Origin: Pseudomonas fildesensis
GTDB taxonomy: Bacteria > Pseudomonadota > Gammaproteobacteria > Pseudomonadales > Pseudomonadaceae
Reading direction: 5' to 3'
DNA length: 64,000 nucleotides
Assembly (NCBI RefSeq): GCF_001050345.1
Contig: NZ_LFMW01000005.1
Location: 62,001-126,000, forward strand
Under the pieces are notes generated by a model. That model was not told where the DNA came from and ran no database searches. It worked only from the letters and a program-made list of their open reading frames with translations. The position numbers were made by a program, and so were the translations under genes. Positions 39,073-48,257 of this stretch are shown here, one piece after another. Numbering within the stretch: position 1 is the stretch's first letter; the number at the start of each line of letters is the position of its first letter.

Positions 39073-39843
39073 TCAGGCGTTTTCCAGCAAGTTATGCAGC
39101 GCCACAAATTGCTGCGTCAGCTTATGCCGTGGGTCCAGGTGGATCAGCGGTTTGCTCTCCTGGTGCGACTCACGCATGCGTACCGAACTGGCCAGGTAAA
39201 CCGGCAGCACCGGCAAGCCCTCGGCAATCAACTCGTCGAGCATCTGCTGCGGCAGGCTCGCCCGGGCCTGGAACTGGTTGACCACGATGCCTTCCACTTC
39301 GAGGCCTTCGTTGTGGTCTTCTTTCAACTCTTCGATTTCCGCCAGCAGGCCATACAGCGCCTGGCGCGAAAAGCTGTCGCAATCAAAGGGAATAAGCACA
39401 CGATCAGCGGCAATCAACGCCGAAACTGCGTAAAAATTCAACGCCGGCGGGGTATCCAGGTAAATCCGGTCGTAATCTTCACTCAGCTCATCCAGCAGCT
39501 TTCGCAGCTTGTTGATCTTGTGCTTGGCCTCGAGCTTGGGCTGCAAATCTGCCAGCTCGGCGGTGGCCGTGATGAGATGCAGGTTATCGAACGGCGTTTC
39601 GTAGATATCCACGCGGTTTTTCTTGGAAAACGGCCCGGACGACAGGGTTTGCTTGAAAAATTCAGCAATGCCCATCGGGATATCATCGCCGGTCAACCCT
39701 GTGAGGTACTGGGTTGAGTTGGCCTGTGCATCGAGGTCCACCAACAGGGTTCGATAGCCCTCACTGGCGCTGACCGCCGCCAGGTTGCAGGCGATGCTGG
39801 ACTTGCCAACGCCACCTTTCTGATTGAACACCACGCGCCGCAT
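39073..39843 (-). CDS. ParA-family ATPase
   Basis: A 256-residue MinD/ParA ATPase with the deviant Walker A motif KGGVGKSS at residues 9-16, Walker B LVDLDAQANST and the later LDTPPAL motif. The ATG at 39843 follows a GGAGG site; the 15-codon upstream extension is unneeded. No ParB-like gene lies beside it, so chromosome partitioning is unlikely; orphan ParAs often position cytoplasmic or envelope complexes. It is divergent from the pigment operon, with 337 bases between. Confidence 0.88.
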   Translation of the reverse strand: MRRVVFNQKGGVGKSSIACNLAAVSASEGYRTLLVDLDAQANSTQYLTGLTGDDIPMGIAEFFKQTLSSGPFSKKNRVDIYETPFDNLHLITATAELADLQPKLEAKHKINKLRKLLDELSEDYDRIYLDTPPALNFYAVSALIAADRVLIPFDCDSFSRQALYGLLAEIEELKEDHNEGLEVEGIVVNQFQARASLPQQMLDELIAEGLPVLPVYLASSVRMRESHQESKPLIHLDPRHKLTQQFVALHNLLENA

Positions 39844-40180
39844 GGAAAAACCTCCGTGTATCAATGAATGTCCGAGTGTAGAGGGCAAAAGCGCCTGTTA
39901 GCTACCTCGTTCATCCATGCACTGCTGCATTAAAGGCCAGCTATGGCACGTCACACACAAACGAATAAGAACAGTCCGACAATCCAACTCGGCCTCCGGT
40001 GAAGGACAATCTGTAAATCTTTCCCACCAAACTGTAATCAGCCGTGAACAATTCTTTACCAAAGTTTGCTAGAACCCCGCAGCACCGGGATAATGCGCGC
40101 CACTCGGCTATTGTTCCCTGTCCCGGTATTCGGGGCCAACGGCCGCACATGGAAGCCCGCAGGGGCGGGATAACTTCTCA
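39844..40180 (+). other. Divergent promoter region of parA-like gene and pigment operon
   Basis: A repeat-free 337-base gap, visibly more AT-rich than its surroundings. A reasonable sigma-70-like promoter for the pigment operon is TTGCTA (40066-40071), 17 bases, GATAAT (40089-40094). An inverted pair GGGACA/TGTCCC-like and CCGGTATTCGGGG lie in the 86 bases before the GTG start. No operator or small gene could be identified. Confidence 0.5.
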
Positions 40181-40900
40181 GTGATCAACTTCAACATCGC
40201 CCAATGGCGCGCGTGGGCTCCGAGCCTCGACAGCGCGCAAGACTGGCACGCCTGGTGTCAGGCGCCAGTGCAGCTGCCTGCCAGCGATGCCTCCCCCGAC
40301 GTGTCTTTTTTGCCGGCCATGCAACGCCGCCGCCTGAGCCGTCTGGCGCGCATGGCGTTCAGCGTAGGCTGGCCGTTGGCCGAGGGCCTGCAAGACTTGC
40401 CCCTGGTGTTCATCTCCCGCCACGGCGAAACCCCGCGCACCCTCGACATCCTCAGCGACCTGGCCAACGACCAGCCACTGTCGCCGACTCAGTTCAGCCT
40501 GTCGGTGCATAACGCGGTGATCGGCCTGTGGTCGATCCTGCGCAATGAAACCAGTGAGATGACCGCCCTCGCCGCCGCCGGCGATGGCCTGGAGCACGGC
40601 ATGCTCGAAGCCGCCGCCCTGCTCAACGAAGGCGCCCCGGCGGTATTACTGGTGATCACCGAAGAACAGCCCCCCGAGGCCTACGCCAGCTGGATCGTTG
40701 ACGTGCCCTTCCCCTACGCCCTCGGCCTGCTGCTGACGCCAGGCGACGAGTGGCAACTGGAACTCACCACCGGCACTGTCCAACCCACTCAAACCCAGTG
40801 GCCCCACGCCCTGAACCTGCTGCGCACCCTGCTCCTTGAACAGGGCGCCTGCCAACATGCCTGGAAGAACCGTGTATGGAACTGGCGACGCAAGCCCTGA
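40181..40900 (+). CDS. Beta-ketoacyl synthase chain-length factor (ApeC-like)
   Basis: A 239-residue protein of the ketoacyl-synthase-like N-terminal family (PF13723-type), half the length of a true ketosynthase. The fold segments HGETPRTLDIL and SLSVHNAVIGLWSI are visible, but there is no catalytic cysteine motif. In aryl polyene systems such a protein (ApeC in Xenorhabdus) pairs with the ketosynthase ApeO as chain-length factor; that role is inferred. It starts with GTG and opens the pigment operon. The next gene overlaps by 25 bases. Confidence 0.82.
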   Translation: MINFNIAQWRAWAPSLDSAQDWHAWCQAPVQLPASDASPDVSFLPAMQRRRLSRLARMAFSVGWPLAEGLQDLPLVFISRHGETPRTLDILSDLANDQPLSPTQFSLSVHNAVIGLWSILRNETSEMTALAAAGDGLEHGMLEAAALLNEGAPAVLLVITEEQPPEAYASWIVDVPFPYALGLLLTPGDEWQLELTTGTVQPTQTQWPHALNLLRTLLLEQGACQHAWKNRVWNWRRKP

Positions 40901-41688
40901 CCGACAAGCCAAGGCAGGCCTATTACTGGCGCCTGTTCGCCACCGCCACCAGCTTCGCGCTGTTCGGCGTCGGCGGGCTGTGCCTGCGTTTGCTGGTGTT
41001 TCCGCTGCTCAGTTGCCTACCGGGCAGCGCCGAAAAACACCAGCGCCGCGCCCGTCACACCATCAGTAGGTTGTTCTGGTTTTTTATCCGCATGATGCAG
41101 CGCCTGGGCATTCTCACCTTCAGCGTCGAAGGCGCCGACAAGCTCGGCCGCCCGGGCCAGATGATTATCGCCAACCACCCGTCGCTGATCGACGTGGTGT
41201 TCCTGATCGGCCTGATGCGCCAGACCAACTGCGTGATCAAGCAGAGCCTGTTTCAGAACCCGTTCACCCGCGGGCCGGTGCGCGACGCGGGCTATATCAG
41301 CAATGACGGCAGCGCAGACATGCTCGACGCCGCCGCGGACGCCCTGCGCGAAGGCCAGACCCTGATCATCTTTCCCGAAGGCACTCGCACCACACCCGGC
41401 GCGGCCCCCGCCTTTCATCGTGGGGCCGCCGCCATTGCACTGCGCGGTGCGACAATCATCACCCCGGTGGTGATCAAGGTCAGCCCCACCACCCTGACCA
41501 AGGCCGAACCCTGGTATCGCATCCCAAAATGCCGCTTTCACTTCAGTTTGCGGGTGGGTGCCGATATAGAACCACAGGCGTTCGCAACACTGGGACCCGC
41601 GCCCCAGGCCTCACGCAAGCTCAACGATTACCTGCACCATTATTTTATTAAGGAGCTCGCCGAAGATGAGCGACCAACACAGCCTTGA
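40876..41688 (+). CDS. 1-acylglycerol-3-phosphate-type acyltransferase
   Basis: A 270-residue PlsC-family acyltransferase with the catalytic NHPSLID (Hx4D) and FPEGTRT motifs and N-terminal membrane-associated segments. In aryl polyene clusters this enzyme is proposed to place the polyene acyl chain on a glycerol lipid or another acceptor. It overlaps the genes on both sides (25 and 23 bases), so tight co-translation is likely. Confidence 0.88.
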   Translation: MELATQALTDKPRQAYYWRLFATATSFALFGVGGLCLRLLVFPLLSCLPGSAEKHQRRARHTISRLFWFFIRMMQRLGILTFSVEGADKLGRPGQMIIANHPSLIDVVFLIGLMRQTNCVIKQSLFQNPFTRGPVRDAGYISNDGSADMLDAAADALREGQTLIIFPEGTRTTPGAAPAFHRGAAAIALRGATIITPVVIKVSPTTLTKAEPWYRIPKCRFHFSLRVGADIEPQAFATLGPAPQASRKLNDYLHHYFIKELAEDERPTQP

Positions 41689-41935
41689 GTGCGAAATAAA
41701 GGCGCTGATCATCGAGGCCCTCGGCCTGGAAGACATCAGCGTCGACGATATCGGTAGCGACCAAACCCTGTTCGGCGAAGGCCTGGGCCTGGATTCGGTA
41801 GACGCCCTGGAATTGGGCCTGGCGATCCAGAAAACGTACGGCATCAAGATCGATGCCGACGCCAAGGACACCCGCAATCACTTCACCAACGTGACCAGCC
41901 TTGCGGCGTTCGTCACGGCCAAACAGGCAGCTTGA
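41666..41935 (+). CDS. Acyl carrier protein 1 (pigment synthase)
   Basis: An 89-residue acidic acyl carrier protein with the phosphopantetheine attachment serine in LGLDSVDALELG (about residue 43). It is one of two consecutive carriers, matching ApeE/ApeF of aryl polyene systems, where one carries the starter and the other the growing chain; which is which cannot be told here. Nine bases separate it from the next carrier gene. Confidence 0.9.
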   Translation: MSDQHSLECEIKALIIEALGLEDISVDDIGSDQTLFGEGLGLDSVDALELGLAIQKTYGIKIDADAKDTRNHFTNVTSLAAFVTAKQAA

Positions 41936-41944
41936 GACCGGACC

Positions 41945-42199
41945 ATGCAAAATCGTGACGATATTTTCAACACCCTGCGCGATGCCTTGGTGGAACTGTT
42001 TGAACTGGAACCTGAACGCGTCACCCTCGACGCCAACCTGTACCAGGACCTGGAAATCGACAGCATCGATGCTGTGGACCTGATCGACCATATCAAGCGC
42101 CAGACCGGCAAGAAGATCGCCGCCGAAGAGTTCAAGGCGGTGCGCACCGTGAACGACGTGGTTGAGGCGGTATACCGTCTGGTCCAGCCCGCCGCATGA
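41945..42199 (+). CDS. Acyl carrier protein 2 (pigment synthase)
   Basis: An 84-residue carrier with attachment motif LEIDSIDAVDLIDH (serine about residue 39). Differences in surface residues from the first carrier suggest distinct partners. The stop overlaps the following membrane protein start by 4 bases. Confidence 0.9.
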   Translation: MQNRDDIFNTLRDALVELFELEPERVTLDANLYQDLEIDSIDAVDLIDHIKRQTGKKIAAEEFKAVRTVNDVVEAVYRLVQPAA

Positions 42200-42741
42200 G
42201 CAGGCTGATCGGCCTTGGCCTGTTGCTGGCGGGGCTGCTGTACCCCTTCGCGGTGTATTACGGCACCGAACACTTTGCGCCGTGGCAATTCGGCCTGCTG
42301 CTGGGCAGCCTGTGGCTGTTGCGCGCTCTCACCGGTGCGCGGCGCCCCGGCAGCCGCTGGATGGCCGTGGCAGTGATCGTGTTTTGCCTGCTGCTGGCCT
42401 GGTTCGACAACCCGCACCTGCTGCGCTGGTACCCCAGCCTGGTCAGCGCCTTCATGCTGGCGCTGTTTGGCCTGAGCCTGAAATACGGCCCGCCGATGGT
42501 CGAACGCCTGGCGCGCATGACCGACCCGGAGCTGGCGCCCAACGCTATCGTGTATACGCGCCAGGTCACCGTGGTGTGGAGTGTGTTTTTTCTGTGTAAT
42601 GGCCTGCTCGCTGCCGCCCTCACCCTGTGGGCGCCGCTGAGCTGGTGGACGTTGTACAACGGGCTGATCGCCTACGGGCTGATGGGGCTGTTGTTTGCCG
42701 TGGAATGGCTGGTACGACAAAGGGTTCGAGGCCGCGTATGA
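42196..42741 (+). CDS. Pigment-operon integral membrane protein (COG4648-like)
   Basis: A 181-residue protein with about five or six hydrophobic helices (LGLLLAGLLYPFAVYYG; VAVIVFCLLLAW; others). Proteins of this kind are conserved in aryl polyene clusters (ApeG position) but have no proven activity. It overlaps both neighbours by 4 bases. Confidence 0.78.
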   Translation: MSRLIGLGLLLAGLLYPFAVYYGTEHFAPWQFGLLLGSLWLLRALTGARRPGSRWMAVAVIVFCLLLAWFDNPHLLRWYPSLVSAFMLALFGLSLKYGPPMVERLARMTDPELAPNAIVYTRQVTVVWSVFFLCNGLLAAALTLWAPLSWWTLYNGLIAYGLMGLLFAVEWLVRQRVRGRV

Positions 42742-44408
42742 AAGGGTTGAATCTTGAGCACTTGCTGCTTGAGCCGCTGGAACAGCGCTGGGTCACCACC
42801 GAGCCTGCGATGAATCACGCCCAGCTGCTGGAGCACTCGCTGCGCCTGGCGGCCGGGCTGCAAGCGCGTGGCATCCAGCGTTTGGCCGTGCACCTTGAAG
42901 ACGCCGGCCTGTTGGCGATCGCCCTGCTGGGCGCCTGGCGCGCCGGCGTCAGCGTGCTGCTGCCGGCCGACCTGCAACCTCAGACCCGCCAACGCTGGGC
43001 CGATGCCGTCGATGCCTGGCTGATCGACGCCGCTGACCTCGACGCGCTGTATCAAGCGCCGTTGAGCCCTGCCGCCCTCGATCTGGATACCTGCCAACTG
43101 AGCCTGTGCACCTCCGGCTCCAGCGGGGAGCCCAAGCGTATCGACAAGACCCTGCGCCAACTGGCCAATGAGGTCCAGGCGCTGGAAGCCTTGTGGGGGG
43201 CGGACCTTAAAGACGCGTGCATCATCGGCAGCGTCGCCACTCAACACATCTACGGTTTGCTGTTCCGCGTGCTGTGGCCGTTGTGCGCGGGCCGCACCTT
43301 TGTACGCCGACAACTGGCGTTCCCCGAGGATTTGCAGCGCGCCAGCCGCGAACACGCGCAGTTCGCCTGGGTCGCGAGCCCGGCGTTGCTCAAGCGCATG
43401 GGCGACAATCTCGATTGGCCGGCGCTGAGCCAAGTATCCCGCGTGTTTTCGTCCGGCGGCGCCTTGCCCGTCGAGGCTGCCGAAAGCCTTCACGACCGCC
43501 TGCAACAATGGCCGACTGAAATCCTCGGCAGCTCGGAAACCGGCGGCATCGCCTGGCGCCAGGGCGAACAACCGTGGCAGCCATTTGCCGATGTGGAGTT
43601 GAGCCAGGACGCCGAGGGTGCGCTGCGCATCGCCTCGCCTTACCTGCCCCCCGGGCATATCGAACAGACCGCCGACGCTGCGCGCATCCACGCCGATGGC
43701 CGCTTCGAGCTGCTCGGCCGCCTGGACCGCATCGTCAAACTGGAAGAAAAACGTATCTCCCTGCCCATGCTCGAACACGCATTGATGACGCATGCCTGGG
43801 TCGCCGATACCCGCCTGGGCGTGGTACAGGAAAACCGCGCGTCCCTCGGTGCCCTGGTGGTGCTGAGCGCCGACGGCCTGCATGCCCTGCGCAACCAGGG
43901 CCGACGCACCGTCACCCAAACCCTGCGCCAGCACCTGAGCCAACACTGCGAAGCCCTGGCCCTGCCGCGTCGCTGGCGTTTGCTGCGCCAATTACCGCTT
44001 ACCAGCCAAGGCAAACTGCCCCAGGCCGAGGTCGAAGCGTTGCTGTTGGCACCACGGCCGAAAGCGCCGCAAGTGCTGGAGCAAGTCGAAGCCAACGGGG
44101 AGTGGACCCTGCAACTGAGCATCCCACCGGACCTGGCGTATTTCAGCGGCCACTTCCCGGTCACCCCGGTGCTGCCGGGCGTGGTGCAGGTGGAATGGGC
44201 GTTCAACCTGGGCCAGCAACTGCTCGACCTGCCGGCGACCTTTGCCGGCATGGAGGTGCTGAAATTCCAGCAACTGGTGCGCCCCGGCGACCGCATTGAA
44301 CTGCATCTGCGCTTCGATCAGGAGCGTAGCAAGTTGTACTTCGCTTACCGCAATGGCGTTGCAGCCTGTTCCAGCGGGCGGATAGTGCTGGGGCAGGCGC
44401 ATGCATAA
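42738..44408 (+). CDS. Acyl-activating enzyme fused to hotdog dehydratase
   Basis: A 556-residue fusion. Residues 1 to about 440 are an AMP-forming acyl synthetase with the P-loop-like [11 protein letters not shown] (about 121-132), GSSETGGI and the C-terminal catalytic-lysine motif SQGKLPQ. From about 455 a FabZ/FabA-like hotdog domain follows ([16 protein letters not shown], with the dehydratase histidine). In Xenorhabdus and E. coli these are separate proteins (ApeH ligase and ApeI dehydratase). The likely job is loading the aryl acid on a carrier protein and dehydrating 3-hydroxyacyl intermediates. The start ATG overlaps the preceding stop. Confidence 0.87.
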   Translation: MKGLNLEHLLLEPLEQRWVTTEPAMNHAQLLEHSLRLAAGLQARGIQRLAVHLEDAGLLAIALLGAWRAGVSVLLPADLQPQTRQRWADAVDAWLIDAADLDALYQAPLSPAALDLDTCQLSLCTSGSSGEPKRIDKTLRQLANEVQALEALWGADLKDACIIGSVATQHIYGLLFRVLWPLCAGRTFVRRQLAFPEDLQRASREHAQFAWVASPALLKRMGDNLDWPALSQVSRVFSSGGALPVEAAESLHDRLQQWPTEILGSSETGGIAWRQGEQPWQPFADVELSQDAEGALRIASPYLPPGHIEQTADAARIHADGRFELLGRLDRIVKLEEKRISLPMLEHALMTHAWVADTRLGVVQENRASLGALVVLSADGLHALRNQGRRTVTQTLRQHLSQHCEALALPRRWRLLRQLPLTSQGKLPQAEVEALLLAPRPKAPQVLEQVEANGEWTLQLSIPPDLAYFSGHFPVTPVLPGVVQVEWAFNLGQQLLDLPATFAGMEVLKFQQLVRPGDRIELHLRFDQERSKLYFAYRNGVAACSSGRIVLGQAHA

Positions 44409-44468
44409 GCTTTTGTGGCGAGCCGACCTCCTGTGGAATCCGGGCTTGTTGTGGTTAGCGGGCTTGTT

Positions 44469-44600
44469 GTGGCGAGCGGGCTTGCCCCGCGTTGGGCTGC
44501 GGAGCGGCCCCAAAACCTGCGATGGAGTTCTGTCTGACACGCCTCGGTTACCTTACTGGGGCCGCTGCGCAGCCCAACGCGGGGCAAGCCCGCTCGCCAC
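44469..44600. repeat. REPIN inside the pigment operon
   Basis: GTGGCGAGCGGGCTTGCCCC and its reverse complement ending at 44600. At least two decayed half units precede it (44414-44468). It fills the only sizeable gap (239 bases) in the otherwise overlapping operon. Confidence 0.9.
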
Positions 44601-44647
44601 AGGAAGCCCGCTTGCCAAAGGTTTTTCGTCAGTCCGAGAGGCGCGCC

Positions 44648-45382
44648 ATGCATAACCCCTGCGCCCTGATCCCGGTCTATAACCATGAAGCCGCCGTGCC
44701 CGCCGTGGTCCACAGCCTGCTGAACAGCGGTCTACCGTGCCTGTTGGTGGACGACGGCAGCAGTCAGGCCTGCGCAGCGGTGCTGGCGCAATTGGCGACG
44801 CTCGATAACGTCACACTGCTGACCCTGCCCACCAACCAAGGCAAGGGCGGCGCCGTGATGGCGGGTTTCCGTGAAGCGGCGCGCCTGGGCTTCACCCATG
44901 CCCTGCAAGTCGACGCCGACGGCCAGCACGACCTGCGCGAAGTCGAGACCTTTATCGACACCTCACGCAGACACCCCAACGCGGTCATCTGCGGCTACCC
45001 CGAGTACGACGAGAGCGTGCCCAAAGGCCGCCTGTACGCGCGCTACCTGACCCACGTGTGGGTGTGGATCAACACCCTCTCGTTGCAGATTCGCGACTCT
45101 ATGTGCGGCTTTCGCGTGTACCCGCTGGCGCCCACGCTGGCCCTGATGGACTCGGCCTACATCGGCACCCGCATGGACTTTGACTCGGACATCCTGGTGC
45201 GTTTGGCCTGGCGCAACCAGCCGATGCGCTGGCTGCCGACCAAAGTGCATTACCCCGCCGACGGCCTGTCGCACTTCCGCCTTTTCCGCGACAACGTACG
45301 CATCTCGGCCATGCACACCCGGCTGTTTTTCGGCATGTTGGTGCGCGCGCCGATGATCCTGTGGCGGCGGTGGCAGGCATGA
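44648..45382 (+). CDS. Glycosyltransferase family 2
   Basis: A 244-residue GT-A glycosyltransferase: ALIPVYNHE at the start, LVDDGSS, the metal site VDADGQHD and later RDSMCGFRVYP, typical of dolichol-phosphate-mannose-synthase-like GT2 enzymes. In aryl polyene clusters it probably adds a sugar to the lipid anchor. The ATG at 44648 was chosen; upstream frame is REPIN. The next gene overlaps by 4 bases. Confidence 0.88.
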   Translation: MHNPCALIPVYNHEAAVPAVVHSLLNSGLPCLLVDDGSSQACAAVLAQLATLDNVTLLTLPTNQGKGGAVMAGFREAARLGFTHALQVDADGQHDLREVETFIDTSRRHPNAVICGYPEYDESVPKGRLYARYLTHVWVWINTLSLQIRDSMCGFRVYPLAPTLALMDSAYIGTRMDFDSDILVRLAWRNQPMRWLPTKVHYPADGLSHFRLFRDNVRISAMHTRLFFGMLVRAPMILWRRWQA

Positions 45383-46314
45383 GCGACAGCACCAAACACT
45401 GGGCCGACCGCGAGGAGCGCGGCAGCTTCTGGCTGATGAAATTCACCGCGGTGGCCACCAAGCTACTCGGCCGCCGAATGTTGAGCCCGTTGCTGTACAG
45501 CATCGTTTTCTACTTCTTCCTGTTCGGCCGCACCGCGCGCCAGAGCGCCTGGCAATACCAGCAGCGCCTGGCCGACTGGAGCGGGCGTGATGAGCTGCGC
45601 CCCACGCATAAAAAAGTCTTCGGCCAGTTCATGGCCTTCGCCGACGCCCTGCTCGACAAGCTCGACGTGTGGAACGGCAAGCTGCGCCTGGAACAGATCG
45701 AGATCAACGATCCGGCGCAACTGCGCGGGCAACTGCGCGGCGAGCGCGGGCAGATGCTGGTCGGCGCGCACCTGGGTAACCTCGAAGTGTGCCGCGCGCT
45801 GGCAGAGATCGGCGAACAAGTCACCATGAACGTACTGGTGCACACCAAGCACGCCGAACGCTTCAACCGCCTGCTGGGCGAAGCCGGCGCGACCCATTTG
45901 CGCCTGATCCAGGTCAGCGAACTGGACCCGGCCACCATGCTGCTGCTCAGCCAGCGCCTGGACGAAGGTGAATGGCTGGCGATTGCCGGCGACCGCGTGC
46001 CGCTGCACGGCGGGCGTACGGTGCGCGTGGATTTCCTCGGCCATGACGCCGCGTTTCCTCAAGGTCCGTGGCTGCTGGCAGGCCTGCTCAAATGCCCAGT
46101 CAACCTGCTGATGTGCCTCAAACACCAGGGCCGCTATCGCCTGAGCATCGAGCCGTTCACCCAATTGATCGAATGGAAACGCAGCACCCGCGAGCAGGTC
46201 ATTGCCCTGTGGACCGCGCGCTACGCCGCACGCCTGGGCCAGTTCTGCCTGGAAGCGCCCCAACAATGGTTCAACTTTTACCCTTTCTGGAAGACCGATG
46301 ACGACGCATCTTGA
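45379..46314 (+). CDS. LpxL/HtrB-like acyltransferase
   Basis: A 311-residue protein of the lipid A late acyltransferase family, with an N-terminal membrane segment (MLSPLLYSIVFYFFLFG) and an Hx4E catalytic motif (AHLGNLE). It likely transfers an acyl chain, perhaps the polyene itself, to a lipid or sugar acceptor at the inner membrane. It overlaps the glycosyltransferase by 4 bases and the ammonia-lyase by 17. Confidence 0.85.
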   Translation: MSDSTKHWADREERGSFWLMKFTAVATKLLGRRMLSPLLYSIVFYFFLFGRTARQSAWQYQQRLADWSGRDELRPTHKKVFGQFMAFADALLDKLDVWNGKLRLEQIEINDPAQLRGQLRGERGQMLVGAHLGNLEVCRALAEIGEQVTMNVLVHTKHAERFNRLLGEAGATHLRLIQVSELDPATMLLLSQRLDEGEWLAIAGDRVPLHGGRTVRVDFLGHDAAFPQGPWLLAGLLKCPVNLLMCLKHQGRYRLSIEPFTQLIEWKRSTREQVIALWTARYAARLGQFCLEAPQQWFNFYPFWKTDDDAS

Positions 46315-47839
46315 GCCGGTAACGTTTGGCGAACGCGCTTTGCGCATTGAAGACGTGTTGGCCCTGGCCAACCGTCAGGCGCCCACGCGCTTGCAGGACG
46401 ACGCCGCGTATCGCCAGCGCATCGCCAAGGGCGCGCAGTTCCTCGATTCGCTGCTGGACAAGGAAGGCGTGATCTACGGCGTGACCACCGGCTACGGCGA
46501 CTCGTGCGTGGTGGCGGTGCCGTTGCAGCACGTCGAAGCGTTGCCGCGTCACCTCTACACCTTCCACGGTTGCGGGCTGGGCAAGTTGCTCGACGCACAG
46601 GCCACCCGCGCGGTGCTGGCGGCGCGTTTGCAGTCGCTGTGCCACGGCGTGTCCGGGGTGCGCGTGGAATTGCTGGAGCGCCTGCATGCGTTCCTCGAAC
46701 ACGACGTACTGCCGCTGATCCCGGAAGAAGGCTCGGTGGGCGCCAGCGGTGATTTGACGCCGCTGTCGTACGTGGCTGCGACCTTGTCCGGCGAGCGTGA
46801 AGTGATGTTCCGTGGCGAGCAGCGCCAGGCCGCCGATGTGCACCATGAACTGGGCTGGGAGCCGCTGGTATTGCGCCCCAAGGAAGCCCTGGCGCTGATG
46901 AACGGGACCGCCGTGATGACCGGCCTGGCCTGCCTGGCCTTCGCCCGCGCCGACTACCTGCTGCAACTGGCCACACGCATCACCGCGCTGAACGTGGTGG
47001 CGCTGCAAGGCAACCCGGAACACTTCGACGAGCGCCTGTTCGCCGCCAAGCCGCACCCTGGGCAGATGCAAGTCGCCGCCTGGCTGCGCAAGGACTTGGC
47101 GATTGATGCACCGACCGCACCGCTGCATCGCTTGCAGGACCGCTACTCGCTGCGCTGCGCGCCTCATGTGCTCGGGGTGCTGGCGGACAGCCTGAACTGG
47201 CTGCGCTCGTTTATCGAGATCGAGCTGAACAGCGCCAACGACAACCCGATCATCGACGCTGAAGAAGAGCGCGTGCTGCATGGCGGGCACTTCTACGGCG
47301 GGCATATCGCCTTTGCCATGGACAGCCTCAAGACCCTGGTGGCCAACGTCGCCGACCTGCTCGACCGCCAGCTCGCACTGCTGGTGGACGTGCGTTACAA
47401 CCACGGCCTGCCGAGCAACCTGTCGGGCGCCCCGGCCGACCGCGCGATGATCAACCACGGCTTCAAGGCCGTGCAGATCGGCACCAGCGCCTGGACCGCC
47501 GAAGCGCTGAAAAATACGATGCCGGCCAGCGTGTTCTCGCGCTCTACCGAGTGCCACAACCAGGACAAGGTGAGCATGGGCACCATCGCCGCCCGCGATG
47601 CGATCCGCGTGCTGGAGCTGACCGAACAGGTCGCCGCCGCCACCTTGCTCGCGGCGAATCAAGGCGTGTGGCTGCGCGCCCAGGCTGAAGATGCGCGCGC
47701 ATTGCCACCGGCGTTGGCGGCGATGCACGAAGAGCTGGCCAAGGACTTCCCGCCCGTCATCGAAGACCGCGCCCTGGAAGGCGAACTGCGCCTGTGCCTG
47801 AAGCGCATCGCCGAGCAACACTGGAGGCTGCATGCGTAG
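46298..47839 (+). CDS. Aromatic amino acid ammonia-lyase (HAL/PAL/TAL family)
   Basis: A 513-residue MIO-type ammonia-lyase with the cofactor-forming Ala149-Ser150-Gly151 in GSVGASGDLTPLSY, YGVTTGYGDS near the N-terminus and NSANDNP. In pigment clusters this enzyme deaminates tyrosine (or phenylalanine) to the aryl acid starter. The loop that sets substrate choice reads Phe89-His90 (LYTFHGCG), not the Ser-His of histidase or His-Leu of well-studied tyrosine lyases, so the substrate is uncertain. The ATG at 46298 lies inside the acyltransferase gene. Confidence 0.88.
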   Translation: MTTHLEPVTFGERALRIEDVLALANRQAPTRLQDDAAYRQRIAKGAQFLDSLLDKEGVIYGVTTGYGDSCVVAVPLQHVEALPRHLYTFHGCGLGKLLDAQATRAVLAARLQSLCHGVSGVRVELLERLHAFLEHDVLPLIPEEGSVGASGDLTPLSYVAATLSGEREVMFRGEQRQAADVHHELGWEPLVLRPKEALALMNGTAVMTGLACLAFARADYLLQLATRITALNVVALQGNPEHFDERLFAAKPHPGQMQVAAWLRKDLAIDAPTAPLHRLQDRYSLRCAPHVLGVLADSLNWLRSFIEIELNSANDNPIIDAEEERVLHGGHFYGGHIAFAMDSLKTLVANVADLLDRQLALLVDVRYNHGLPSNLSGAPADRAMINHGFKAVQIGTSAWTAEALKNTMPASVFSRSTECHNQDKVSMGTIAARDAIRVLELTEQVAAATLLAANQGVWLRAQAEDARALPPALAAMHEELAKDFPPVIEDRALEGELRLCLKRIAEQHWRLHA

Positions 47840-48257
47840 TCAGGGCGTGCTGCACAGCGACACTGAAATCCTCGTGCCGTTTTTCGATGTCGACACCATG
47901 AACGTGGTGTGGCACGGGCACTATGTGAAGTACCTGGAAATCGCCCGCTGCGCGTTGCTCGACAAGATCGGCCATAACTACACGGCGATGCTCGAATCCG
48001 GCTATGCCTGGCCGGTGATCGACATGCAACTGCGCTACGTGCGCGGCGCGACCTTTGGCCAGACGATCAACGTGCGCGCCAGCCTGGTGGAGTGGGAGAA
48101 CCGCTTGAAGGTCAATTACCTGATCACCGACCTCGCCAGCGGCGAACGTTTGACCCGCGCCAGCACGGTGCAGGTGGCGGTGGAAATCGCCAGCCGCGAG
48201 ATGCAATTAGCCTCCCCCAACGTATTCACCGACGCCGTAGAGAGACCCTTGAAATGA
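47832..48257 (+). CDS. Hotdog thioesterase (4-HBT type)
   Basis: A 141-residue acyl-CoA/acyl-ACP thioesterase-like protein. The family active-site region is DVDTMNVVWHGHYVKYLE, with Asp and the HGHY histidines. In the pigment pathway it could release or proof-read acyl intermediates. It overlaps the ammonia-lyase by 8 bases and the LolA-like gene by 4. Confidence 0.85.
   Translation: MRSQGVLHSDTEILVPFFDVDTMNVVWHGHYVKYLEIARCALLDKIGHNYTAMLESGYAWPVIDMQLRYVRGATFGQTINVRASLVEWENRLKVNYLITDLASGERLTRASTVQVAVEIASREMQLASPNVFTDAVERPLK

Noticed and set aside
46271..47833. A 520-codon minus-strand frame opposite the ammonia-lyase
   Set aside because: Antisense shadow; the ammonia-lyase has the MIO motif and standard length.
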